DNA of 64,000 nt from Rhodospirillales bacterium. GTDB lineage: Bacteria; Pseudomonadota; Alphaproteobacteria; Micavibrionales; Micavibrionaceae. The notes beneath the pieces were generated by a model. It ran no database searches. It had not been told where the DNA came from and was given only the letters and a program-made list of their open reading frames with translations. Of this stretch, positions 33,871 to 42,379 are shown piece by piece. The DNA lies in assembly GCA_023898765.1 (NCBI GenBank), contig CP060238.1, positions 1,054,001-1,118,000 of the forward strand. Reading direction: 5' to 3'. Position 1 is the first letter of the stretch. Each line of letters begins with the position of its first letter. The position numbers were made by a program, and so were the translations under genes.

Positions 33871-34209
33871 ATGGCAGAAAAGGAAACGGAAGAGTCTCTG
33901 GACCCCCTTCGTGAGGCATTTGCCGGAACGGTTAATGATGCATTCGATAGCGTCATTTCCCGTTTAACTGAACAGTTTGAGAGAACCTCCCGGGACATGG
34001 AGGAAATCAAGGAGTTGCTTGGTAGAGCGAACAGGGCTCTTGACAGGACGGATGAACACCTCAGATATCTCAGAAGCGGTGCAGGATGTTCTTCGGCTTT
34101 TGCCGGGTCCGTTGTTGTTTCCAGGATCGATCCCGGTGAAAGGCATCGTTTGATGGAAGAAAGACGGCATAGAATAGACCCTGGGCCGCTTCGACTTTCT
34201 TCAGACTGA
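33871..34209 (+). CDS. Small coiled-coil protein
   Basis: I do not recognise it. The 112-residue acidic/basic protein has a clear heptad-patterned helix from about 22 to 68 (FDSVISRLTEQFERTSRDME, then ELLGRANRALDRTDEHLRYL), so it probably oligomerises. There is no signal or membrane segment. GAAGG precedes the ATG by 9 nt, and a sigma-70-like promoter lies upstream. It ends 5 nt before a bidirectional terminator shared with the facing flgH operon. Nothing ties it to flagella except location. Confidence 0.55.
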   Translation: MAEKETEESLDPLREAFAGTVNDAFDSVISRLTEQFERTSRDMEEIKELLGRANRALDRTDEHLRYLRSGAGCSSAFAGSVVVSRIDPGERHRLMEERRHRIDPGPLRLSSD

Positions 34210-34213
34210 ATTC

Positions 34214-34243
34214 AAAAAGCCGGTCCTTGCGAGACCGGCTTTT
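34214..34243. terminator. Bidirectional terminator
   Basis: An 11-bp perfect stem (AAAAGCCGGTC at 34215-34225 with GACCGGCTTTT at 34233-34243) around a 7-nt loop. It separates the small coiled-coil gene (plus) from the flgH end of the flgF-G-A-H operon (minus), and A/T-rich flanks allow action in both directions. Confidence 0.88.
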
Positions 34244-34263
34244 CATTTGGAGAAAAACAACTT

Positions 34264-35022
34264 TTAAAACGGGAAGATAATGTCATAGACCTGCTGGCCG
34301 TAACGCGGCTGCTGCATGTCTGTGATTTGTCCTTTACCGCCGTAGGAAATCCGCGCTTCGGCGATTTGGTCGTAGGAAATGGTGTTTTCGACAGAGACAT
34401 CTTCCGGACGGATGACACCCGCGAGTTGGAGAATTCTCTTTTCAAAATTCACCCGTACTTCCTGCTTGCCCTGAATGACCATATTGCCGTTGGGCAAGAC
34501 CTGCGTGATGGTTGCGGCCAGTTTCATTTTGACCGTTTCCTCACGCTCAACCGTCCCGGTGCCTTTGTAGTTGGAGTTGGAATCCGATTCAATCAGGTCC
34601 GTATTCACGACATCCTGCGGCAACAGACGGTTCAGGGCCGTTTCGTATCCCAGAAGGGCGCCGAGGGACGCATCCTCGCCACTGGTGCGTTTGCGTTCGG
34701 TTTCATTGTCCAGGGCGGCTTCATCCTTGATATCGATCATAACGGTCAGGATATCGCCGACATCGCTGGCGCGCTGGTCTTTAAAGAAGGTCTGGCGTTC
34801 CCCGCCCCACAGAGAATTCTTTTGCGGGTTTGAGAGTTTGGGGGCCGGCATGGGCATGGACACAACGGTGTTTTCGGAGGAGGTCGCCGGATTTTCAATC
34901 GGGGTCATGTCGGGGGTTTTCCCCACATCCGCCAGACGCTCGCCGGCGCCGCATCCGCTTAACGCGCTCACGGCCAAAAGTCCGCAAATGCCTATGAATA
35001 ATTTTTTTCCGCTATGTTCCAT
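34264..35022 (-). CDS. flgH: FlgH, L-ring lipoprotein
   Basis: Outer-membrane ring that lets the rod pass. The 252-residue protein carries a lipoprotein signal with lipobox LSGC (Cys near 25), then the FlgH body with SLWGGERQTFFKDQRASDVG (about 70-89), DILTVMIDIKDEA and the C-terminal YGGKGQITDMQQPRYGQQVY. It is last in flgF-flgG-flgA-flgH, 12 nt after flgA, and ends at a bidirectional terminator. Confidence 0.95.
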   Translation of the reverse strand: MEHSGKKLFIGICGLLAVSALSGCGAGERLADVGKTPDMTPIENPATSSENTVVSMPMPAPKLSNPQKNSLWGGERQTFFKDQRASDVGDILTVMIDIKDEAALDNETERKRTSGEDASLGALLGYETALNRLLPQDVVNTDLIESDSNSNYKGTGTVEREETVKMKLAATITQVLPNGNMVIQGKQEVRVNFEKRILQLAGVIRPEDVSVENTISYDQIAEARISYGGKGQITDMQQPRYGQQVYDIIFPF

Positions 35023-35034
35023 TGTTTTACTCCC

Positions 35035-36006
35035 TTATCTGACGATGACTTCGCGTGTGCCTGTGACAACGGCTTCCAGGGATTTCTTGCTGCTCAGATT
35101 GGCAACATGGACGATCTCTCCTTTCGCGCCGGACTGAAGGGCCTTTCCTTTTGTGCTGAGGAAAAGAGGCCCGTCTTTGAATGTAATCGTGATAATGTCG
35201 CCGCGTTCCACAAGTTTCGGACTTTCAAGGTCGCTGGCCAGAAGGGGTTTCCCGGCAAAGGAAATCCGCTGCGGCGTCATCCCGACCAGATTTTTTTCTT
35301 TCAGGAGGGTGTCGTGCTGGATTTGCCTGGCGGGCATCTCTATCCAGTTCAAATCATGTTTGCCGATGATATCGCCGTTGCGCAGTGTGCTTTTCAAAAT
35401 GGGAACGGCCACCATTCTTTCGACCTGCCCCATAAGAGAAAGGCGTTTGACGGGGGTTTCCTTTGAAGGCGCGACCAGCGCGGCTTCGAAGATATCGCGC
35501 CGGGGATCGAATTTTATGGAGGACACCTCGACGCTGTCCGGCAGGCCGTGCGGCAGGATCATTTGTTGATCGCCGCCGCTGATGAGAAGGTTGTAACGGC
35601 CTTCCAGTCCTTCGCCGGAGAGAGCCTCTTTCAGGGCCTCTTCGATTTTATTTTGCGGAACAACCGTTGCCGCCCGCCGGACAATAATCTGTTCGGAAGA
35701 GCTGGCCGGCCGCCATGAGAGATTTAAGGCCGTGGAAATCCTGTAGAGCGTGCGGGCATTGAGGACCATGTCTTTTCCCGGCTGGGGAGCGGGCCCTAAC
35801 ACATAATCTGCGTTTTTCTCCAGCCCGTCAAAAAGATCGCCGAGTTTTAACTCGTCCCCTGTTACGATACTGATATTTTTAAGGTTGGCGGCAAGGGCGG
35901 CCTGCGTGCCTGCAATCAGGGTGGCCACGCCTATGCCGAGCGCCAGAACGAACAAAACAATCCGCAAGGTCAGCGCAAAGTTTACCCATAAAAATTTCAG
36001 TGTCAT
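35035..36006 (-). CDS. flgA: FlgA, P-ring assembly chaperone
   Basis: Periplasmic chaperone for FlgI. The 323-residue protein has a signal peptide/membrane leader near 12-35 (LRIVLFVLALGIGVATLIAG) and the SAF/FlgA domain in the C-terminal ~130 residues (LNWIEMPARQIQHDTLLKE, then SFAGKPLLASDLE). It is longer than enterobacterial FlgA (about 220), with an extra N-terminal periplasmic module, as in other Alphaproteobacteria. It lies 23 nt after flgG and 12 nt before flgH. Confidence 0.92.
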   Translation of the reverse strand: MTLKFLWVNFALTLRIVLFVLALGIGVATLIAGTQAALAANLKNISIVTGDELKLGDLFDGLEKNADYVLGPAPQPGKDMVLNARTLYRISTALNLSWRPASSSEQIIVRRAATVVPQNKIEEALKEALSGEGLEGRYNLLISGGDQQMILPHGLPDSVEVSSIKFDPRRDIFEAALVAPSKETPVKRLSLMGQVERMVAVPILKSTLRNGDIIGKHDLNWIEMPARQIQHDTLLKEKNLVGMTPQRISFAGKPLLASDLESPKLVERGDIITITFKDGPLFLSTKGKALQSGAKGEIVHVANLSSKKSLEAVVTGTREVIVR

Positions 36007-36029
36007 TTTACTTTCCTTTTTCTTTCGAC

Positions 36030-36821
36030 CTAACGAAGCTGTGTCACGGTTTGAAGCATTTCATCGCTTGTGCTGATGACGTTGGAGTTCATTTCGTAAG
36101 CGCGCTGCGCCGCGATCAGGTTGGTAATTTCCTCCACCACATTGACGTTGGAGTTTTCCAGCGACCCCTGCCGGATTTCGCCAAGGTCATCTGTATCGGG
36201 GTTTCCCGTTGTGGGGGTGCCGGAGGCCGTTGTTTCAAGGAAGAGGGTATCCCCGATCGCTTCCAGCCCGCCCGGATTGACGAATGTCGCGAGCTGGATT
36301 TGCCCGACATTTTGAAAGGCGATCTGTCCCGGGATTTTGACCAGAACTTCGCCGGCATTGTTGACCACGATATCAATCGCGTCCGCAGGAATGACAAGGC
36401 CGGGCTGGAGAGGGTATCCCTGCGCGGTCACGATTTCCCCGTTTTCATTGAGCTGGAAAACGCCCGAGCGCGTATAGGCCGTATCGCCGTCGGGAAGTTC
36501 GATCTGGTAATATCCCTTGCCGGTAATGGCCAGGTCCAGCTTGTTTCCCGTGACCTGGATCGTTCCTTGTTCGTGGAGGCGGTAGACGGAGCCAAGGGCG
36601 ACCCCCAGACCGAATTGCAGGCCCGAGGGCATGGTGGTTCCGGCATCCGAAGAGGTGGCGCCGGGGCGGCGTTTGTTTTGATAGATCATGTCATGGAACT
36701 CGGCCCGCTGACGCTTAAAACCGGAGGTCGTCATGTTCGCGATATTGTTGGAAATAACGTCGACATTCATCTGCTGGGCCAGCATGCCCGTTGCGCCGAT
36801 ATCCAAAGAACGTGTCACCAT
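36030..36821 (-). CDS. flgG: FlgG, distal rod protein
   Basis: Distal rod subunit. The 263-residue length, the N-terminal helix ISNNIANMTTSGFKRQRAEF (about 25-44) and the C-terminal VVEEITNLIAAQRAYEMNSN (about 226-245) are typical of FlgG; the central beta domain contains LAITGKGYYQIELPDGDTAY. Length and similarity to FlgE distinguish it from FlgF, its upstream neighbour. It lies 37 nt downstream of flgF. Confidence 0.95.
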   Translation of the reverse strand: MVTRSLDIGATGMLAQQMNVDVISNNIANMTTSGFKRQRAEFHDMIYQNKRRPGATSSDAGTTMPSGLQFGLGVALGSVYRLHEQGTIQVTGNKLDLAITGKGYYQIELPDGDTAYTRSGVFQLNENGEIVTAQGYPLQPGLVIPADAIDIVVNNAGEVLVKIPGQIAFQNVGQIQLATFVNPGGLEAIGDTLFLETTASGTPTTGNPDTDDLGEIRQGSLENSNVNVVEEITNLIAAQRAYEMNSNVISTSDEMLQTVTQLR

Positions 36822-36858
36822 GGTTTGTCTCCTTAAGCTTTATTTTTTATCCGTTACG

Positions 36859-37599
36859 TTATCCGTTTGTTTTCGAGAGCCGCTGAATGGCCGTGCGCAG
36901 GCGCTCATGTTCGTTTCTCATCATGTTCTGAACGGCCTGATATTCCCGCAGCACGTCAATCATCCGTGTCATTTCGACAACGGATTCGACGTTCGATCCT
37001 TCGAGCTTGCCTTGGTGGACGGTTGTTTTTTGTGCGGGGGTGCCTGCTTCGTCCGTTTTGTAAAGACCGTTTCCGGCGGGGTCGAGTTTTTGCTCGTTCT
37101 CAAATTCAACAACCATCAAGGCGCCCACCTGACCGTTATCCGTGGACACAACGCCCTTGTGATCGATGTAAATATTCTTCGCGTCCGTGGGGACGGTCAG
37201 GTTTCCGCCGCCCTGAGAGGCGACAGGCAGGCCGCGCGCGTTGACGATGGTGCCGTCCGGCGCCATGGAGAAATTTCCCGCGCGCGTATATTGAACGCCT
37301 TCGGGTGTTTGGATGCCGAAAAAGCCGGGCCCGATCAGCGCGGCGTCCAGAGCATTGCCCGTCACTTTGACCGGACCGGGGTCCGTCATCTGGTACTGGC
37401 CGTAATCCAGCACCATGGAGATGTTTTCCTTCATGTTGCGGGTGTCTATCCGGGCCGCGTCGTGAACATATTCATCGAACACCATATTCTGGGCGCGAAA
37501 GCCCGGCGTGTTCAGGTTGGCCACATTGTTGGCGATAATGGACATCTTCTCGTGAAGCGCCACCTGGCTGGACAGGCCGATATAAAGCGAATTTTCCAT
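36859..37599 (-). CDS. flgF: FlgF, proximal rod protein
   Basis: Proximal rod subunit of 246 residues. The N-terminus (ENSLYIGLSSQVALHEKMSI, then IANNVANLNTPGFRAQ) and the C-terminal MIDVLREYQAVQNMMRNEHE match FlgF, and DAALIGPGFFGIQTPEGVQY is the beta-domain core. It is first of flgF-flgG-flgA-flgH, with a sigma-54 promoter 41 nt upstream. Confidence 0.94.
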   Translation of the reverse strand: MENSLYIGLSSQVALHEKMSIIANNVANLNTPGFRAQNMVFDEYVHDAARIDTRNMKENISMVLDYGQYQMTDPGPVKVTGNALDAALIGPGFFGIQTPEGVQYTRAGNFSMAPDGTIVNARGLPVASQGGGNLTVPTDAKNIYIDHKGVVSTDNGQVGALMVVEFENEQKLDPAGNGLYKTDEAGTPAQKTTVHQGKLEGSNVESVVEMTRMIDVLREYQAVQNMMRNEHERLRTAIQRLSKTNG

Positions 37600-37639
37600 G
37601 TTTAAACCAAACTCTTTTTGTTTCTACGCCCTTTGGCGA

Positions 37640-37656
37640 TGCAGCCCTTGTGCCAA
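37640..37656 (-). promoter_or_regulatory. Sigma-54 promoter of flgF operon
   Basis: On the minus strand TTGGCACAAGGGCTGCA carries a perfect -24 TTGGCAC and a GC at -12, with GG-N10-GC spacing. It is one of the best matches in the window and sits 41 nt before the flgF ATG. It would drive flgF-flgG-flgA-flgH. Confidence 0.8.
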
Positions 37657-37690
37657 CCAAAAAAATATATGGATATGAAGGGGTTAGCGG

Positions 37691-37699
37691 TTATCCACA
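37691..37699 (+). promoter_or_regulatory. Isolated DnaA-box-like site
   Basis: TTATCCACA is an exact match to the strongest E. coli DnaA box. It is a single site in the 275-nt gap between flgF and fliL, with no cluster that would suggest an origin. It may be coincidence; DnaA does regulate some cell-cycle genes in Caulobacter. Confidence 0.3.
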
Positions 37700-37875
37700 G
37701 GCATTGTTTTCCCTTTTTTTAGAAAAAGCAGGTCAGGCAGGATTCCCAAAAGGGAAGTTTTTGCCTAAGTCGGCACGGGGGGAGGGCTGTGGAGGTTTTG
37801 AGAAACGCTCTAGGCATAGGGGGCATGTTGTTCGTATAATTGCGGTGATTCAAAAGCAAACAGGATAGATACGAT

Positions 37876-38490
37876 ATGGCTAACGCAGCGCTTGATGAGG
37901 ACGAACCGGAAGAGGCTTCCAAAGGAGGAGAAGACGATTCTACCGAAGAGGGAGAAGAATCTGAAGGTGGCGGAAAGAAAAAGATTATTATCATTGCCGT
38001 TGCGGCACTGCTTGTTCTGGCCGGCGGCGGTGCGGGGCTTTATTTTACGGGCATGCTGGACAGTGTGCTCGGCAAAGGCGAAGCACACGGGGAAGCCGGC
38101 GCTGAAGGAGGAGAGCATGCTGCCGAAGAGGGGGGGCATGGGGAAGCTGCCGCGGTCGATGAACATGGCGTTCCCATTCCTGCCGGACCCGCGTTCCTGA
38201 AAATTCCCGATATGATCGTCAATCTGAGCGGTGAAGGCGCGCAGCCGCGTTACCTGCGTTTGAGCGTTCAACTGGAGCTTAAAAAACAGGCGGACATTCA
38301 GGGGGTGGAGCAGGTGATGCCCCGTGTCGTGGATCAGTTTCAAACCTATTTGAGAGAACTTCGGGTGCAGGATTTGCGCGGTTCGGCAGGGATATACCGT
38401 CTCCAGATGGAGCTTTTATCCCGTGTAAATGCCGCGGCTTACCCCATTGAGGTGCAGGATGTTTTGTTTCAGGAGATTCTGATACAATAG
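37876..38490 (+). CDS. fliL: FliL, stator-associated protein
   Basis: Inner-membrane protein that surrounds and supports the stators. The 204-residue protein has a Glu/Asp-rich cytoplasmic N-terminus, one membrane segment (about 39-59, with IIIIAVAALLVLAGG), a His/Glu/Ala-rich linker (EAHGEAGAEGGEHAAEEGGH) and a periplasmic domain with PDMIVNLSGEGAQPRYLRLS. The acidic, His-rich linker is longer than usual. It begins the plus-strand run fliL-fliM onward; the upstream gap shows no good promoter. Confidence 0.9.
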   Translation: MANAALDEDEPEEASKGGEDDSTEEGEESEGGGKKKIIIIAVAALLVLAGGGAGLYFTGMLDSVLGKGEAHGEAGAEGGEHAAEEGGHGEAAAVDEHGVPIPAGPAFLKIPDMIVNLSGEGAQPRYLRLSVQLELKKQADIQGVEQVMPRVVDQFQTYLRELRVQDLRGSAGIYRLQMELLSRVNAAAYPIEVQDVLFQEILIQ

Positions 38491-38579
38491 AGGGCCCCCA
38501 TGAAGGGCTTCCGGCATGGTTTTTGCTGGATATGAAGGATAAATTGCATGGAACATATCCGATTTGATGGAACAGGCTC

Positions 38580-39710
38580 ATGAGTGATACGGAGACAGAA
38601 GCTCCCCTTGAAGAGGAGATGAGCGACGAAGAAAAGGCCATGATGGCCGAATGGGAAAGCATGGCCGGCGAAGGCGATGGGGGCGACAGCAGCGATGGCG
38701 CCGCGGATGATATTTTCGGCGGCGGGGATGGCGAAGCGACGGCCCGTATCCTGAATCAGGAAGAGATCGACTCCCTTCTGGGGTTTGACGATGACGGTTT
38801 CGGGGCCACGGAAACATCCGGTGTGATGGCCCTGATTAATTCGGCCATGGTCAATTACGAACGCCTGCCGATGCTGGATATCGTTTTCGACCGCCTTGTC
38901 CGGCTGATGTCCACGTCTTTGCGGAACCTGACGTCCGACAACGTGGAGGTTTCTCTCGATCAGGTGTCGACGGTGCGCTTCGGGGACTATATGAACTCCG
39001 TGCCGTTGCCTGCGATGCTCTCTGTCTTCAAGGCGGAGGAGTGGGACGATAACGGCCTGATCGTTACGGACAGCGCCCTGATTTATTCCATCGTGGATGT
39101 GCTTCTGGGCGGACGGAAAGGGATGCCGGCCATTCGGGTAGAAGGGCGGCCTTATACGACAATCGAAAGCCGTCTGGTGGAGCGTATGGTGCAGGTGGCT
39201 TTGAGCGATCTGTCTTCCGCTTTCGATCCGCTGTCCCCGGTAAGTTTTTCGCTGGAGCGGCTGGAAACGAACCCCCGTTTTGCCACGATCACGCAAAGCG
39301 GAAATGCCTGCGTGCTTGCGCGCCTGCGTGTGGATATGGGGGATCGCGGGGGGAGGATTGAAATTCTTTTGCCCTATGCCACGCTGGAGCCTATCCGTGA
39401 ATTGCTCCTGCAGATGTTTATGGGGGAAAAATTCGGGCGGGATTCCATTTGGGAAACGCACCTGACGGAAGAGCTTTACCGGACGGAAGTTCCCCTGCAG
39501 GCGGTCATGGGGGAAAAAACGATGACCTTGAGGGATATGCTGAACTGGAAGGTGGGGTCCCGCGTGATCTTCAATACGTTCGTGGATGACGAACTGGAGC
39601 TCCGCTGCGGCCATGTTCCGATGTTCCGCGGTCCTGTCGGTCAGAAACAGGGGAGTATCGCCGTCAAAATCGACAAGTATATTCCCCCGGAACGAAGCGA
39701 GGAGAGATGA
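38580..39710 (+). CDS. fliM: FliM, C-ring switch protein
   Basis: C-ring protein that binds CheY-P and flips rotation. At 376 residues it has a longer acidic N-terminus than enterobacterial FliM (about 330); the CheY-binding motif with LNQEEIDSLLGFDDDGFG sits near 57-74. The CheC-like middle domain (SAMVNYERLPMLDIVFDRLV, about 89-108) and C-terminal SpoA domain (PLQAVMGEKTMTLRDMLNW, about 303-321) follow. It is 89 nt after fliL and overlaps the next gene by 4 nt. Confidence 0.95.
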   Translation: MSDTETEAPLEEEMSDEEKAMMAEWESMAGEGDGGDSSDGAADDIFGGGDGEATARILNQEEIDSLLGFDDDGFGATETSGVMALINSAMVNYERLPMLDIVFDRLVRLMSTSLRNLTSDNVEVSLDQVSTVRFGDYMNSVPLPAMLSVFKAEEWDDNGLIVTDSALIYSIVDVLLGGRKGMPAIRVEGRPYTTIESRLVERMVQVALSDLSSAFDPLSPVSFSLERLETNPRFATITQSGNACVLARLRVDMGDRGGRIEILLPYATLEPIRELLLQMFMGEKFGRDSIWETHLTEELYRTEVPLQAVMGEKTMTLRDMLNWKVGSRVIFNTFVDDELELRCGHVPMFRGPVGQKQGSIAVKIDKYIPPERSEER

Positions 39711-40348
39711 GTTTTAATACAGGGTTCATACTGGATTTTGTCATCCTTGTCTTACTTGGTATTACGATACTCTACGCGGCCCGCCTGTCGTTTTTCATGA
39801 GGACGTTTCAGGAAGGGCGCCGGGACCTGATCAAACTGATCGAAGCCCTTTCGAAAAACATAGAGCAGGCGGAGCGCTCCATTCAGGGGATGCATAATGC
39901 GGCGGCCTCTTCGGGGGAGAGCCTTCAGGATGTTATCAAGGAAGCAAAGTTTCTGTCGGATGAGTTGCAGTTTATGAACCAGTCCGGCGATGCGCTGGCC
40001 GGAAGGCTGGAAAAACTGGCGGAACGCAACCGCGAACTGGTGGACCTTCTGGAAAGTTCTGGCGGGATCGGGGTGAGCGAACCTTATGTCCGTGAAAGGC
40101 GGGCCCCTTCTACCTCTTTTCATGAAAGGGAGGTTTCCAGGGAAAAAGAACCTGATCCCTTTTTCAAAATTCAGGACAGGGAGTTCGAGGAATCGGAGCA
40201 TGGACTGGCAGACGGGATAGACTCTTCCGAATCTTTTTCCGATCTGGGCGATTTCAAAAGCGAAGCGGAAAAAGAGTTCTACGAAGCCCTGCAAAAGCGC
40301 GGGAAAAAGCGCGCGCAGGTTAAGAGCCGTGCGGGAGGTGTTTCGTGA
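39707..40348 (+). CDS. DUF6468-type flagellar membrane protein
   Basis: 213 residues with one N-terminal membrane segment (about 8-27, GFILDFVILVLLGITILYAA), a basic patch and then a long helical region (EALSKNIEQAERSIQGMHNA, LEKLAERNRELVDLLES) and an acidic, polar C-terminal tail. This layout and its place between fliM and the motE-like gene match the alphaproteobacterial DUF6468 proteins. It overlaps fliM by 4 nt and the next gene by 4 nt, so it is made with the switch. Its biochemical role is not known. Confidence 0.75.
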   Translation: MSFNTGFILDFVILVLLGITILYAARLSFFMRTFQEGRRDLIKLIEALSKNIEQAERSIQGMHNAAASSGESLQDVIKEAKFLSDELQFMNQSGDALAGRLEKLAERNRELVDLLESSGGIGVSEPYVRERRAPSTSFHEREVSREKEPDPFFKIQDREFEESEHGLADGIDSSESFSDLGDFKSEAEKEFYEALQKRGKKRAQVKSRAGGVS

Positions 40349-41130
40349 CCCTGCTTTTCCGCATTTTCAAGCATGTGCGTATTTTGCCCATTCTGGTCCT
40401 TTTTCTGGCGCTGTCTTTCGGGGTGCGCTTTGGTGAGCTTGTAACCGGTAAGTCCGGTTCTCTAACCTCCGGCGGTTTTGCTTACGCGAAAGAAGAACCG
40501 GCGGTCCCCTCTGAGGAGGCGTCTCCCCCCTCACAGGATGAGCTGTCTTCGGAAGAAGGCGCTCATGAAGCTTTGCCGGAAGAGCACGCAGGAGAGGGGC
40601 AGGACGGCGCTGAAACAGAAGAAAAAGCAGAAGCAGAAGAAAAAACGCATGAAGGAAAAGAAGGGGAAAAATGGAAGGATTCCATGGATTCCAATCTTGA
40701 GTTTTCGGCGACAAAGATGGAATTGTTTCAGGATCTTTCAAGCCGCCGCGACGATCTGGAATCGCGGGAGCGGGAGCTTGTCATGCGGGAAGCCCTTTTA
40801 AGGGCCGCGGAGCAGGAGATCGACCAGAAATACAAGGAGCTGATTTCTTTGCGTGAGGAGATACAGTCTTTGTTAAAGACGCAATCGGAAGAAGAGGAAA
40901 AACGCATCGCCAGTCTGGTTAAAATTTATGAAGGGATGAAGGCGAAAAGCGCCGCCCGGATATTCGATACGCTGGATATGGGGGTTTTGCTTCAGGTTTT
41001 GGGCCAGATGTCGGAACGGAAATCCGCGCCGATTATCGCCGCCATGAATCCCGAACGGGCGCGGAGCGTGACTATTATGCTGGCCGAGCAAAGGAAGCTG
41101 CCTGATTTGTCTGAAGGCGCTCTTCGTTAG
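40345..41130 (+). CDS. motE: MotE-like motility chaperone
   Basis: 261 residues. A membrane or signal segment lies near 11-30 (PILVLFLALSFGVRFG), then a Glu/Ala/Lys-rich low-complexity stretch (about 48-115), a coiled coil (SRRDDLESRERELVMREALL) and a C-terminal MgtE-N-like/MotE domain (ASLVKIYEGMKAKSAARIFD, then MGVLLQVLGQMSERKSAPII). MotE in Sinorhizobium folds and stabilises MotC in the periplasm. No motC is seen here, so the target may be the MotB pair downstream or another stator protein; that is inference. Confidence 0.75.
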   Translation: MTLLFRIFKHVRILPILVLFLALSFGVRFGELVTGKSGSLTSGGFAYAKEEPAVPSEEASPPSQDELSSEEGAHEALPEEHAGEGQDGAETEEKAEAEEKTHEGKEGEKWKDSMDSNLEFSATKMELFQDLSSRRDDLESRERELVMREALLRAAEQEIDQKYKELISLREEIQSLLKTQSEEEEKRIASLVKIYEGMKAKSAARIFDTLDMGVLLQVLGQMSERKSAPIIAAMNPERARSVTIMLAEQRKLPDLSEGALR

Positions 41131-41327
41131 GAGGGCAAAATACCATCGTAGGGCGCCGCAGGACAGGGCTCTTCTAAAGGTATCTAATGCTGTTAAGGTG
41201 TTTTTCTGAGTATAATCCGGATTATTTTAGATTTTTTTAACCAGTTCGGCGCAATATCGGAGGCTCGAAAGGTAAAAAATCCGCAATTTGATTTGAATGA
41301 AACGATTAGGAATAGGAGTGGAAAGCC

Positions 41328-41717
41328 GTGCCTGTAGATACAAATATGAATGTTCTTGTTGTGGACGACTATCAGACGATGGTCCGTATTATCAAGAATC
41401 TCCTGAAGCAGATCGGGTTTTGTAATGTCGATGAGGCCAGCAATGGCAAGGAGGCGTTGAGCCGTGTTGAAAGCAAGCAATACGGGTTGATTATTTCGGA
41501 CTGGAACATGGAGCCCATGACGGGGCTGGATCTCCTGAAAGCCATACGCACGTCAAACGAACATTACAGCGATGTTCCTTTCATTATGGTAACGGCGGAA
41601 AGCAAGACGGAAAACGTGATTATCGCCAAGCAGGCCGGCGTCAATAATTATGTTGTAAAACCTTTTAACGCCGAGACGCTGAAAGGAAAAATTGCAGCCG
41701 TTCTGGGCGAATTCTAG
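41328..41717 (+). CDS. cheY: CheY chemotaxis response regulator
   Basis: Single-domain response regulator of 129 residues that binds FliM when phosphorylated. It shows the acidic pair VVDDYQ (about 11-16), the phosphoacceptor Asp in IISDWNMEPMTG (about 57-68), the TAE switch triplet (about 88-90) and the invariant Lys in VVKPFNAE. The start is GTG 41328, 7 nt after GGAGTGGAA; an ATG six codons on is possible. It lies ahead of cheZ with an 18-nt gap, an old pairing of kinase-output and phosphatase. The 197-nt upstream gap contains TATAAT near 41209 but no clear -35. Confidence 0.93.
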   Translation: MPVDTNMNVLVVDDYQTMVRIIKNLLKQIGFCNVDEASNGKEALSRVESKQYGLIISDWNMEPMTGLDLLKAIRTSNEHYSDVPFIMVTAESKTENVIIAKQAGVNNYVVKPFNAETLKGKIAAVLGEF

Positions 41718-41734
41718 AAGTATGGAGCGTTAAG

Positions 41735-42316
41735 ATGGGTAAAGCTTACGAACGGGGGCAAGTCGTCAAAATCATCCATTCTGTCATCGACAAAATGGAA
41801 AGTTCGGGCGCATCTGTTGATTTGTTCCAACAGATCAGGGATTTGGCCGAAGCGATCAACAAGCTCAAAACGGACATTTCACATGGCGGCGCCGACCATC
41901 TGAAAAACAAAGAAATTCCCGAGGCGACGGATGAACTGGATGCTGTCGTCAAGGCAACGGCAGAGGCCACGAATACCATCATGAGCGCTTGCGAAGAGAT
42001 CGAAAAGATTTCCGAGAAGGCAGGGATTGAAGGCATCGGCGATCAAATAGGTAAAATATATGAAGCCTGCAGCTTTCAGGATATTACAGGCCAGAGAATT
42101 ACCAAGGTTGTCGATACGTTCAAGATTGTCGATTCCAAGGTGGCCCATATCATGGAGGCGCTGAATGAGCAGGTGGGGCCGATTGCCTCCATTGCCGCAA
42201 AGGAGCCGAATGTCGATCCGAATGACGACCGCCGTCTTCTGAACGGACCGCAAATGCCTGAAAAAGCCGTTAGCCAGGCAGATATCGACAAGATATTGGC
42301 GGAATTTGATAATTAA
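41735..42316 (+). CDS. cheZ: CheZ-like CheY-P phosphatase
   Basis: Phosphatase that ends the CheY signal. The 193-residue protein is almost wholly helical. The CheZ active-site signature is present as SFQDITGQRI (about 113-122), where the catalytic Gln lies in ITGQ, and the C-terminal tail (SQADIDKILAEFDN) resembles the CheY-binding peptide. It follows cheY directly, supporting the call. CheZ occurs in some but not all Alphaproteobacteria. Confidence 0.88.
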   Translation: MGKAYERGQVVKIIHSVIDKMESSGASVDLFQQIRDLAEAINKLKTDISHGGADHLKNKEIPEATDELDAVVKATAEATNTIMSACEEIEKISEKAGIEGIGDQIGKIYEACSFQDITGQRITKVVDTFKIVDSKVAHIMEALNEQVGPIASIAAKEPNVDPNDDRRLLNGPQMPEKAVSQADIDKILAEFDN

Positions 42317-42379
42317 TCCCGTATTTTGGTTTTAATTTCCTTTTAAGCCTCTCTTGCCAGAGCGTATACTGGCGTTGTT

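Noticed and set aside
36000..36836. 278-codon plus-strand frame
   Set aside because: Antisense to flgG from end to end; no family resemblance.
37660..37875. Sigma-54 promoter for fliL
   Set aside because: GG and GC pairs are present in the gap, but none with N10 spacing and a TTGGCA-like -24 on the plus strand.
38469..39614. 381-codon minus-strand frame
   Set aside because: It is antisense to fliM and extends into the fliL-fliM gap; His/Arg/Gln-rich composition is what a complement of a real gene often gives.
41190..41327. Sigma-70 or CtrA promoter for cheY
   Set aside because: A TATAAT is present, but no -35 at the right distance and no TTAA-N7-TTAA site.
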